Part shown: positions 52,174-60,262 of the stretch, piece by piece
How positions within the stretch are numbered: position 1 is the first letter of the stretch
Layout: each line of letters opens with the position of its first letter
NCBI GenBank assembly: GCA_965205685.1
Contig: OZ242174.1
Span: forward strand, 992,001-1,056,000
DNA from: WTFY01 sp965205685
GTDB taxonomy: Bacteria; Pseudomonadota; Gammaproteobacteria; UBA4575
Direction: 5' to 3'
Length of the DNA stretch: 64,000 nt
Program-made: the position numbers and the translations under genes
The notes under the pieces: model-generated
The model's input: the letters and a program-made list of their open reading frames with translations, nothing else
Database searches by the model: none
Told to the model about the DNA's origin: nothing

Positions 52174-53166
52174 TTACTTGCCTGCCTCGAACACACCTTC
52201 AAACTCCTCTCGGGTAGATTCGGCAGGTTTGTCGGTAACAACAATATCCTCGTAGGCAGAAAGAACTCCCGCAACCATATCGCCGTTGTCGAAAAGCCCG
52301 GCGTCCAGGCCGGTGTACCGCGTGGTCTGCAGCAAGTCGGTGTCTCTTGCGGAGAGACTCGTGTCCTGCTGGCGCGAACCGATACGGCCGTGGATCATGT
52401 CCACCGGGGCATCGACGATGTTGTCCAGCAGCGAAATGCCGGAAAACGTCACGCTGAAGTGCTGACTGCCGGAAATTTCCTTGAAAGCGATGGACAGCGT
52501 ACCGGTTTGGGTTGCCCATGAAGACCACACGCTGCCGGTGCGCAGGCGCGTACGCCCAAAGATATCTCCTGTATAGGTGGCCCCGGCAAAGGCAGGTACT
52601 GCATCGTTTTGGAAAGTAATGCCATTTGCCACCTGCAGGGTGTTGCCGAATACGCTGACACCGACGCTGACCTGCTCGTTGAGCCAGTTCCCGAAGGACT
52701 GGTAATTGCTGACGTCGGGAGGGTCACTTTCCTGCATGGAATCGAGCATGTCGGCCTCTTCCGCCATGCCCACATCCGTCCTGGGGGTGGATGTATCGGT
52801 TTCTTCTTCCGTGGTCATGGCCGTCTCGGCTTCTTCCTCGCCAGTTTCTTCCTCCATGGACGCTGCTGTCTCAAGCTCGACTGGGCCAATCTCTTCCTCC
52901 ACGACCTCATCCGTCTCGGGCTCGATCACCTCATCCACGGACACAGGCTCCTGGGGAACTTCGTCGTCCACGGGTGCAATGCCCGGCTCACTTCCCGTGG
53001 CAGGCGTTTGCGTCGACTGCATGCTGGATGGCTCGGGCTCAGGATCCTCCATGAGCGGCAAGTTGTTCATCCCGGATCCCGGAGGTATCCGTGGTGCATC
53101 ACCACCTCCTTCTCCACCACAAGCGGTGAGCACGAGTACAAGGGGAACTAGCAAGAGCAGTTTCAT
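52174..53166 (-). CDS. Lipoprotein with acidic stalk and beta-rich domain
   Basis: 330 residues. The signal peptide and lipobox (MKLLLLVPLVLVLTAC) are identical to those of the lipoprotein at 39454-40554, but after about 18 residues the sequences are unrelated: here comes a very acidic stalk (residues 35-160, rich in E, T and D), then a domain with ATYTGDIFGRTRLRTGSVW and FSVTFSGISLL that may be a TbpB-like barrel. It is probably an outer-membrane, surface-exposed lipoprotein; the ligand is unknown. Confidence 0.72.
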   Translation of the reverse strand: MKLLLLVPLVLVLTACGGEGGGDAPRIPPGSGMNNLPLMEDPEPEPSSMQSTQTPATGSEPGIAPVDDEVPQEPVSVDEVIEPETDEVVEEEIGPVELETAASMEEETGEEEAETAMTTEEETDTSTPRTDVGMAEEADMLDSMQESDPPDVSNYQSFGNWLNEQVSVGVSVFGNTLQVANGITFQNDAVPAFAGATYTGDIFGRTRLRTGSVWSSWATQTGTLSIAFKEISGSQHFSVTFSGISLLDNIVDAPVDMIHGRIGSRQQDTSLSARDTDLLQTTRYTGLDAGLFDNGDMVAGVLSAYEDIVVTDKPAESTREEFEGVFEAGK

Positions 53167-53617
53167 GTCAAGGCCCTCAGTGCATCTGCACGCTGAGGCT
53201 TCCCGCATACTCCGAGGAATCGGTGTACAGTTCTTCTTTTGCCGACACCTCGGCGTTGAGCACCAGAGGGCCGATTTCAAATGCCCTGCCGAGGCCCAGC
53301 TTCAGGCGGGTGTCCGAGCCACGGGTGTTCAGCGTGTGGCCTGATACGACGGTGCGCGTGTCCACGTCCTGCAGGCTGTGCTCGATGTCGAGACTGGTGT
53401 GAAAGGTGCCGAAATGCGGGCGAATTCCGAACCCCGCACCCCAGCGCCTCTCGTCGCTGAAGGAGACACGGGCTCCTACAGCATCCCTGAAGCTGTCGAT
53501 CGACACCGCCCTGCGGGTGAGCCATGCACGTGGTGCCCAGTGTTCTTCGCTGCCGGCCTCCAGGCGCATGACGTAGCCCTCGGCATCTGCGCCGGACTTG
53601 AGCCGTCCCCGGGTGTC
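53114..53617 (-). repeat. 504-bp near-identical repeat, copy 2 (copy 1 at 40502-41005)
   Basis: Same orientation and exactly the same length as copy 1, offset by 12612 bases. It spans the barrel end, the spacer, the ribosome-binding region and the lipoprotein signal peptide. Two same-direction repeats like this could recombine to delete or exchange everything between them. Confidence 0.9.
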
Positions 53618-54390
53618 AGAGGTCACATCGATGTCGTAGCGCGTGAAGGATGCGCTGCCCAGCACGTACCCGTGGTCGTGGTGCCAGTCCAGCCCCAGCG
53701 CCATGCCCGTGCCCCGGGTGTGCAGCTCCCCGCCCAGGGTGGGCGAAGACACGTCGGCCTGACCGCGACGGTGGTGGGCCGATGCCCGCAGCACCAGGCG
53801 GGGGGATACATCATGCTGTACGCCCGCATCGATGAAAAGCCGGCCGGCATCGTAGCGTGACTGGACGGTGGAGCGGGTGAACCTGTAGTCGCCCGTGTTG
53901 GCAGTGACATGCAGCCACGGCCCTTCGTGTGCCGGGCGGTGCTGTGCCCGCTGCATGCGCATCATGAAGTCCGGCAGGGCTTCGTACAGAGCCGCACGCG
54001 GGCCGTAGCGCTCCATGATGAACGGGGGGCAGGCTGCATGGGCACCTCAGGTTCCATAGGCTGCATGTCCGGCTCTTCCGGGGTCACGGGGCGGCCTGGC
54101 TCAGGTTGCCCGGAAGGAAGTGGAAGCGGTGGAGAGGTCATGGTGTCAGGCATCTCTGGAGTTTCAGGCTCCATCTCCATGTCGGGTTCAGGCATCTCAG
54201 GCTCCGGCGCAACGCAGTTTGGAAATGTTCCTGTGTGGCCAGCAGGACAGTGGGCTTCGGTTTCAGTAAAGTCATCTTTGCTGAAATCCCGGTCTGAAAC
54301 GGTCGTGGCGGAGCGTGTGCTGAACGTCCAGGGATCCACGGTTCGATCCATGATGGTCAGCTCGTCAGCCGTCCAGGTTTGCATGCACAC
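53177..54390 (-). pseudogene. Autotransporter lacking passenger; linker frameshift at a C6 run
   Basis: Starts inside leader copy C: ATG-CAA-ACC of the leader runs in frame into the end of a passenger/linker (LTIMDRTVDPWTFSTRS, then Pro/Glu repeats). The signal peptide and beta-helix are gone. At a run of six C on the coding strand (54024-54029) the frame shifts; one extra C would join the linker to the complete barrel (ERYGPRAALYEALPDFMMRM to SLSVQMH). The barrel is almost identical to that of 26771-27600 on the other strand. It is likely a silent donor or a deletion product. Confidence 0.8.
54024..54029 (-). repeat. C6 run at the linker-barrel frameshift
   Basis: Six G on the plus strand (C on the coding strand) at the exact position where the linker and the barrel fall out of frame. 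One added C restores the frame. Confidence 0.7.
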
Positions 54391-54620
54391 CTGATCCGGA
54401 ATTGTCCGGAATTTTTTTTTGGGGGGCGCACTCCATAGCTTTCCTTGTGTGTCTAGAAAGATGGCGAAATGAAGTACGTACGCTACTTAAAATTTCATGA
54501 ATATTGCGTGAATATTGTGACTCTTTCTTGTTGATATTTCGTTGATACTCAGCAATTCGTGAGTACGTTCATCAGTTGAACCGGGTTGAAAAGAATTACA
54601 CCCTGTTTCCTAGGGAAGGC
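54391..54620 (-). promoter_or_regulatory. Surface-locus leader element, copy C
   Basis: Close copy of leader A: AATATTCACGCAATATTCATG, the GACACACAAGG segment, a start codon (ATG-GAG-TGC-GCC) preceded by AAGGAAAGCT, then C6-A9 on the coding strand and the TCAGGTGTGCATGCAAACC block. The C tract is short and followed by nine A. Downstream the element is fused to autotransporter sequence instead of a giant-protein gene. Confidence 0.65.
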
Positions 54621-54993
54621 GATTTGAATGATGCGCCACGTGCATCCAGATGAACCTGACTTTCGATCGATGTCACGGCCCTTGCAAGCCTGTGCGTTCG
54701 ATGAAGGCAGCCGGTTGGCCTGACCAAAACCTTGCGGGCGCCGTTGGTGGCTTCGCGGGCAAGCAGCTATGCGATGTGCTCGATCGCCTGCTGCTGGCGG
54801 TGGCCTGTGATTATGTCAGCACCGTTCTCCAGGCGGAGGGCCCTGCACGACGATGTCAATGGGGGAGGGCTGTAACATGTTCGGATTTGTGGGCCGTCCC
54901 TGCCCGAAGGTCGATGAACCTGGGTGGTGAGTTGCATCTTCAATCAGCGCGCCGGAGCGAGGGTTGCGTTCGCGCCGCAATCCCGCCTGGACC
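54621..54993. other. Intergenic stretch upstream of leader C
   Basis: About 370 bases between leader C and the kinase end. Reading frames exist but none has a start, ribosome-binding site or recognisable family. On the minus strand a stretch near 54750-54840 (ENGADIITGHRQQQAIEHIA followed by a stop) has some coding character and could be a gene relic that I cannot name. Confidence 0.3.
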
Positions 54994-57327
54994 TCACGAC
55001 AGATTGCCTGGCTGTTTCATTCGATAGCCTACACCGCGCACGGTTTCAATGTAGGTCGGATTATTCGGGTCATCGTCAAGTTTCAGTCGCAGCTTGTTCA
55101 CATAGGATCGCAAGATCTGCGGGTCGCCGTTTCCATGCCTGCCCCAAATCTTGCGCAGGAGGAAACTGTTAGTTGATACTTTCTCAGAATTGGTAGAAAG
55201 TATGCGCAACAACTCGAATTCGGTCGCCGTGAGTTCTACAGCTTGCCCATCTAGGCTCACTTGGCAAAGGTCGTAGTCCACCAGGAGTTTCCCCTGTGCA
55301 AACGGGACAGGCTGGGCATTGCGGCGCAGCACGGCTCGAATACGCGCCAACAGCTCCGTTGGCGAGAAGGGTTTGACAATGTAATCTTCGGCGCCCGCTT
55401 CAAGAGCCTTGGCAATTGTCTCGTCGCGTCCGTAGCCGGAGATGATAATGACCGGAATCTCTGCAAGCGTAGGTATGGACTCCATCAGCTGGAGACCATC
55501 GATTTCGTTTAATACTAAGTCGAGCAGGACCAGTGCGGGCTTCTCCTTAAGAATAATTTGGGACAGCTCCTGTTGATCGCTGATGGTGAGCGGCGCATAG
55601 TCCGCATCAGCCAGAATCTCGCGTACCTTGTGCAATATCAGTGGATCATCGTCTACAACGAGGATGCGCGTGCGTTCACTGTATTCTGGAGAAGCGGACC
55701 GGCTGTGTATGCCGTGGAGTGCCGAGGCATTGTCCGGCTCTGCCCTAGGAAGAGTGAACGTGAACCCTGCACCTTGTCCGGGCCCGGCACTTTCCGCCTG
55801 AATTCGCCCCCCGTGGGCTTCAACCAATCCTTTGCAGATCACCAGACCGAGGCCGGAGGATCCGGCCTCGGTCTCCCGGCTGCGATCCTGGTCACTGGAA
55901 GGCTTCAGGAATACCTGTTCAAGCTGTTCCGGTGTCAATCCCCTGCCTTTGTCCGAGACCGAAAGTGCGATGTGTATGTCTTTTTGGACTGCAGTGATCC
56001 GTATCGGCGACGACGCTGGGCAATGCCGGGCAGCATTGAAGAGCAGGTTGTTCAATACCTGCACGATCCGCCCCGGGTCGGCCATCACCCGATTCAGGTC
56101 GGGCGGCAGGTCAATTTGCACAGTATGCTTGGTGCCACTGGTTAAAAATGTGGTGCGCGCCTGCTCAATCAGCGCAGTGACCTCAACAGGCCTTGGTGAG
56201 ACAGAAAGCGTGCCGGCATCCAGGCGTCCGACATCCAGCAGGTCGCCGATGAGCCGGCCCATTCGGCTGACCTGCTGATTGATGTTTCGGGAGAACTGCT
56301 GGATTACGGCCGGGTCCAGTCCGTCGGAGACTTCGAGCATCATGGAGGTCGAGCCCTTGATGGCGGCCAACGGCATGCGCAGCTCGTGACTGACCATGCT
56401 CAGGAATTCAGACCGCATCCGGTCAAGATCCTGAAGTGCTTCGAGATTTTGCATCGTGACCACCACCGACTCGATCCGGCTTTCATTGGATTTGATCGGG
56501 GTTGCGTTGATCAGCATGGTGAATTCATGCCCGCCTGCGGACGAGAGCACGACCTCTTCTCCACGTACTATCTGGACATTTTGCAACTCTCGTGAAAGGG
56601 GCAATTGTCCGAGTGCAATCTCACGCCCGTCAGGGAAGCGGCATGTGATCCCATCCAGCGAATGTTCAGCAGGACACCCGGGGCCACGCAATTCTTCAAC
56701 GATGCACCGGGCTTCACGGTTCAGTGAGGTCAGCTGGCATGTTTGAGCATCGAACACGATGACACCGACAGGCGAGGTTTCGATCAGGGTTTCAAGATCG
56801 GAGCGTGCCCTCTGCTCGCTACAGTAGGCGCGTGCGTGTGCAATGGCGCTTGCGGCCTGAGAAGCAAAAACCAGCAGGATTTCCTCGTCCTCGCTCGTGA
56901 ATTCCTGCCCATCTTCTTTTTCAACCAGGTAGAAGTTGCCCACATGGACGCCGCAATGACGCATCGGTGTGCCTTGAAAGGTCCGGGTGGGTAACAGGTC
57001 AGTGGAAAATCCAAGGGAACGGACGTACTCCGTGATATCGGAGATTCTCAAAGGTTCCTTGAGATCCCGGAAGTGTTTGAACAGTCGGGGACCCTCCGGC
57101 CACTCGACCATCTGGCGGTGCTCATCCTCGCTGAACCCTGAAGTCACGAAGTCTTGCGGCACGCCGTGCTCGTCGACGGTCGCCATCGCCCCATACCGGG
57201 CACCGGTCAGTGTCCGGGCACTCTCAACGACCTCCTGTAGGACGGTATCGAGGTCCAGGCTTGCGCTGATGCGGAGCATCGCCGTACTCAGACTGCTGCG
57301 TTTGCCGGACACCCCGTTCATCTCCAT
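54994..57327 (-). CDS. Single-chain hybrid sensor kinase with receiver and OmpR-type DNA-binding domain
   Basis: 777 residues. GAF domain (about 15-160), PAS (170-290), HisKA with the phospho-acceptor His in SMVSHELRMPL (near 314), HATPase (410-525; N-box NNLLFNAARH, G-box SSGLGLVICKG), receiver (550-670; acceptor Asp in LVLLDLVLNEIDG near 601) and a C-terminal winged helix (680-775; RSYVNKLRLKL, TVRGVGYRM). Sensor, phosphotransfer and promoter binding are therefore on one soluble chain with no membrane helix. ATG 57327 begins MEMNGVSGK. It is divergent from a surface-protein relic at 57625, so surface operons are its likely targets. Confidence 0.9.
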   Translation of the reverse strand: MEMNGVSGKRSSLSTAMLRISASLDLDTVLQEVVESARTLTGARYGAMATVDEHGVPQDFVTSGFSEDEHRQMVEWPEGPRLFKHFRDLKEPLRISDITEYVRSLGFSTDLLPTRTFQGTPMRHCGVHVGNFYLVEKEDGQEFTSEDEEILLVFASQAASAIAHARAYCSEQRARSDLETLIETSPVGVIVFDAQTCQLTSLNREARCIVEELRGPGCPAEHSLDGITCRFPDGREIALGQLPLSRELQNVQIVRGEEVVLSSAGGHEFTMLINATPIKSNESRIESVVVTMQNLEALQDLDRMRSEFLSMVSHELRMPLAAIKGSTSMMLEVSDGLDPAVIQQFSRNINQQVSRMGRLIGDLLDVGRLDAGTLSVSPRPVEVTALIEQARTTFLTSGTKHTVQIDLPPDLNRVMADPGRIVQVLNNLLFNAARHCPASSPIRITAVQKDIHIALSVSDKGRGLTPEQLEQVFLKPSSDQDRSRETEAGSSGLGLVICKGLVEAHGGRIQAESAGPGQGAGFTFTLPRAEPDNASALHGIHSRSASPEYSERTRILVVDDDPLILHKVREILADADYAPLTISDQQELSQIILKEKPALVLLDLVLNEIDGLQLMESIPTLAEIPVIIISGYGRDETIAKALEAGAEDYIVKPFSPTELLARIRAVLRRNAQPVPFAQGKLLVDYDLCQVSLDGQAVELTATEFELLRILSTNSEKVSTNSFLLRKIWGRHGNGDPQILRSYVNKLRLKLDDDPNNPTYIETVRGVGYRMKQPGNLS

Positions 57328-57624
57328 GTGCTCATCATGTCGTCTTGCGAATCGATTTTTCGCAGCACTATCCCTTTGAAACCGATGTAAGGCAATAGGA
57401 ATTTGCTGCCTTACTGACAGTTAACGAAATATTGATATATTAGAAGAATATATTGATAGAATATTGATGAAACATCCAATAACGTACATCCCCAGCAAGT
57501 GGCAATCGTTTTGTGGCTCATGCGGACAGTCAAAGCCCAACTTCATCGAACTTGAACCTCAGATGTTTTCAGCACAAGGGTAAACCCGTGCGCCCTAATC
57601 ACGGATGACAGGGGGGGTAGGTAT
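57328..57624. promoter_or_regulatory. Divergent intergenic region with AT-rich repeats
   Basis: Between the kinase and the surface-gene relic. It holds several GAATATATTGATAGAATATTGAT-like units near 57435-57475 that could be binding sites of an OmpR-type regulator, and a block (57500-57545) also found near 29140-29200 upstream of another surface gene. Seven G (57611-57617) lie 7 bases before the TTG of the relic. Confidence 0.45.
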
Positions 57625-57795
57625 TTGGATTCAGCGTGGTTTCTCAGGACGTTACTATTTCTGCCATGTTTGCTCTTCGGGCAGGCGTATGCGGCCACTC
57701 CCTCTATTGAGAGCGCGGAGATCGAAGACCGCGCGATTACCATCATCTTCAAGGAAAGCTTTGGTTTCGATCACCTTTCTATTTCCATGATATAG
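57625..57795 (+). pseudogene. 5' relic of a giant outer-membrane protein
   Basis: TTG-GAT-TCA start like the two full copies, a signal peptide (LLFLPCLLFGQAYA) and directly after it the beginning of a SwmB-like repeat (IESAEIEDRAITIIFKESFG, compare VETAEVDDTTVTLTFTED). It stops at TAG 57793-57795, where unrelated AT-rich sequence takes over. It shows that the kinase was divergent from a surface operon. Confidence 0.65.
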
Positions 57796-57815
57796 ATGGC
57801 CCTGCTGCTGACCCT

Positions 57816-58256
57816 TTGGAGGGGATTGGCAGCTACGACTTGAATAAGTTGCATTACACAGATTTGAGTGACTCCAGCATAATTCAGCCTGCTTTTCTAA
57901 TGAGCTTTAGCTCTGAGACTGAAGCGACACGCAAATTTGGAAACTACTACTTTGTAATAAGTGATCCACAAGAACTGAGGGAACGGGTCAAGAACGCGTT
58001 GCCACCAAGTATAAGTGTGGTTAAGTGGCAGAAGGTTGTATATGGCAAAACTATGAAAGTTCACAAAGCCCTTAGCCCTTCGGAGCAATGGAATCGGCGG
58101 TATTTTCAAAAACCCTCACAATTTTCCAGTGAACAAGAATGGAGGCTATTAATCTTGTTCGCACACAGTTTTCGACTTCTAAATAAAACGATGAAAGTTG
58201 CTGTTGGTAGCCTGGAAGGAGTACTTCATCTTGAGAGGCACAGAGAGATAGCTTAG
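57816..58256 (+). CDS. Hypothetical protein, probably 5'-truncated
   Basis: 146 residues from TTG 57816, but the frame is open and coding-like further upstream (FRSPFYFHDIDGPAADPLEG from about 57765), overlapping the surface-gene relic, so the original start has probably been lost. The protein is soluble, with WNRRYFQKPSQFSSEQEWRL near the C-terminus; this E-W-R ending recalls DUF2971-type proteins, a weak resemblance only. Base composition is A+T-richer than the surface genes and marks the beginning of the accessory island. Confidence 0.4.
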   Translation: MEGIGSYDLNKLHYTDLSDSSIIQPAFLMSFSSETEATRKFGNYYFVISDPQELRERVKNALPPSISVVKWQKVVYGKTMKVHKALSPSEQWNRRYFQKPSQFSSEQEWRLLILFAHSFRLLNKTMKVAVGSLEGVLHLERHREIA

Positions 58257-58363
58257 TGTTGCTTGTAAAAAGGGCATCAGTAAGATTTATGTTTGGTGCG
58301 CTGAGTATTCCCTGCTTTAACATAGTCAGATGATCGCTGATCTTACTGGTTCTCAGAAGTTTG

Positions 58364-59044
58364 CTACCAGTGTCCAGGTTTTGAAATGGCCCTTTTTCGA
58401 GTCCTCACCTTATCTGGGAGCTGAGAGGACGCCAACTCATTCTCTCTGATTCCGTGACGCGTCCAGTCCGCTATCTTTTTGAGGTCGGCACTTGGTTGCC
58501 TTCCCTCACCACGTATAGGCGCAACCACGCCTATAGTTTTACCTGGCCAGCGCAATTTAACTTCGTTCAAGGCAGGTGCTAAGTCACTATCATTTGAAAA
58601 AATGACTAGCTGATCACAGGCATCATCCAGCGCGTCACAAAGCAAATCGACAGCAATCGCTACATCGGTTTGCTTTTCCTCTGCAACCCAGACAGATAGT
58701 TTGTTATCAAAGTCTACCGGTTCTTGAAATGCGTAATATTCTTTGGCCCAAATATTGTACTTGCCTTTAATGATCTCCAGCTTGGAGTTCTGAGCTTTAC
58801 TATGGGCTTGAAGGGACAGTAGGTAGTCTTGTTGTGCCTTACAGGAGGCGTCCTTATGAGAGGATAATTTGGCCTTGATGTCAGCCGTGTAATACTTGAC
58901 TGCTACCAGTTCACAATTGGGATTTTGCTCGTGGCATAGTTGCTTGACCAGCGCAGGAAGATCGAGCCAGCGGTGTGGTGTTCCTTTCAGGCTACCGAAA
59001 TATAGGTTAAAGCCGTCTATGTAAGCGATTGTTTTTATTTTCAA
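58364..59044 (-). CDS. NYN-domain (PIN-like) ribonuclease
   Basis: 226 residues. The acidic motifs of NYN nucleases are visible: YIDGFNLYFG at residue 8, EKQTDVAIAVDLLCDA near 120 and VIFSNDSDLAPAL near 147, which should coordinate a metal for RNA cleavage. The C-terminal tail is basic (KVRTRKRAISKPGHW). NYN proteins act in RNA processing and in several phage-defence modules. A terminator-like hairpin stands 25 bases upstream of its ATG, so expression may be controlled by attenuation. Confidence 0.87.
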   Translation of the reverse strand: MKIKTIAYIDGFNLYFGSLKGTPHRWLDLPALVKQLCHEQNPNCELVAVKYYTADIKAKLSSHKDASCKAQQDYLLSLQAHSKAQNSKLEIIKGKYNIWAKEYYAFQEPVDFDNKLSVWVAEEKQTDVAIAVDLLCDALDDACDQLVIFSNDSDLAPALNEVKLRWPGKTIGVVAPIRGEGRQPSADLKKIADWTRHGIRENELASSQLPDKVRTRKRAISKPGHW

Positions 59045-59068
59045 ATCCGAAAATCTATCCCTTAAACG

Positions 59069-59094
59069 AAAAAACCGCCCAAAGGCGGTTTTTT
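59069..59094. terminator. Bidirectional Rho-independent terminator / attenuator
   Basis: Perfect 11-base stem AAAAAACCGCC / GGCGGTTTTTT with a 4-base loop, U-rich on both strands. It lies 25 bases before the NYN start, between divergent genes, with no room for a promoter between it and the NYN ATG. Confidence 0.85.
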
Positions 59095-59366
59095 CTCCCC
59101 AAGCTCCATTGAGCCAACTTCACAAGGGGGAAGTTAAAAGTAAGTATATAGAATCTAGACTATTTTGACAAATATCAAACACTAACATTTCGACTAAACT
59201 AATGAGTGGTTCGACACGCTCCTATCAAACAAGAATGTGTCACTCTGAGTGATATATTCTACTTTAATCACGCGAACAAGACCCAACGATTAGATCATAC
59301 TGATATTGGTGGTTAAAAAGGTTATAGACGTTGGCGCCATCACCTAAAACTTAAATTGGTAAAAAA
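59095..59366. other. AT-rich divergent intergenic region
   Basis: About 270 bases between the hairpin and the next gene. It should contain the promoters of both divergent genes, and possibly a short transcript read toward the hairpin. A GAAGTTAAAAG-type AT-rich run and CACTCTGAGTGATATATTC are present, but no reliable -35/-10 pair can be assigned. Confidence 0.35.
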
Positions 59367-60008
59367 TTGACTAATATAGTGCAAGAGGGAAGTGTTCAAA
59401 CATCTCAGCCGGTAGTCGGAGTCGTCGATGTTGGCTCTTCGAAAAATATTGGCTGGTCAATTGTATCAAGCGAACACACCCTTAGAGGATCGAATCTTGA
59501 TCAGTTTGTGTCTAGATTCGCATTGTTAGCCGCCAACAGACCAGGACTTTTGGGGTTCGAGGCGCCACTATTTGTGCCGTTCGGTCGGCCTCTCAACCAA
59601 ATAACACAAGGAAGAACTGGTGAAGGAAACCGACCGTGGTCAGCCGGTGCCGGCGCAACTGTCACAGCAATTGCCTTAGCTGTAGTCCCATATGTCTTGA
59701 GGGATCTCCGTACGCGACTTCCTGCCAAACAAGCAATTGTAGATTGGACTCAACCACTGGAGACGGATTCACTGTTTTTGTTTGAGGCTTTCGTCAGCGG
59801 ACGACAAAAACCTTCTCAGAGTTCGCACCAAGAGGATGCATACCTGGTCGCTAAAAAGGTTGCAGATGCTTATCCGGAGCTTAAAGAACTTAACTGCATA
59901 GAGGAAGATCTAGTGCTTTCACTTGTAGAAGCCTGTTTGATGAGAACTGGCTGGATCTCTGCTGCATGTGAAGGGCTACGGCATCCATGTATGGTCGTTC
60001 GACCCTGA
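59367..60008 (+). CDS. Uncharacterised protein, RNase H-like N-terminus (DUF429-like)
   Basis: 213 residues. The beginning VGVVDVGSSKNIGWSIV and the GFEAPLFVPF segment resemble the first strands and acidic residues of RNase H-fold proteins such as DUF429; SHQEDAYLVAKKVAD near residue 155 may supply another acidic residue. A TTG start is used; GTG 59379 is an alternative and neither has a clear ribosome-binding site. The 254 bases after it (60009-60262) contain nothing I can identify. Family assignment is tentative. Confidence 0.5.
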   Translation: MTNIVQEGSVQTSQPVVGVVDVGSSKNIGWSIVSSEHTLRGSNLDQFVSRFALLAANRPGLLGFEAPLFVPFGRPLNQITQGRTGEGNRPWSAGAGATVTAIALAVVPYVLRDLRTRLPAKQAIVDWTQPLETDSLFLFEAFVSGRQKPSQSSHQEDAYLVAKKVADAYPELKELNCIEEDLVLSLVEACLMRTGWISAACEGLRHPCMVVRP

Positions 60009-60262
60009 CCTGCTATTTGCCAAGTTCATCACTCATTCCATGCGAATGGAAGCAGCAAAATAGTTCGTGTATTTGAGTGTTGATGAGGAGTAAGCCCGTT
60101 CAGTATTGCTGTCAATAAACCCAATGGTCCGCTATTGACTTAGGCACCTAGTAACTGCCCTTGGACAGCCTTTGTGCTCTATGCTTCTAAAAGAATCAAG
60201 ATTGTTCAGTCTGCGCCGGTTTCCTTACAATTGCCGGTCACAATATTTGAATAGGATCGACC

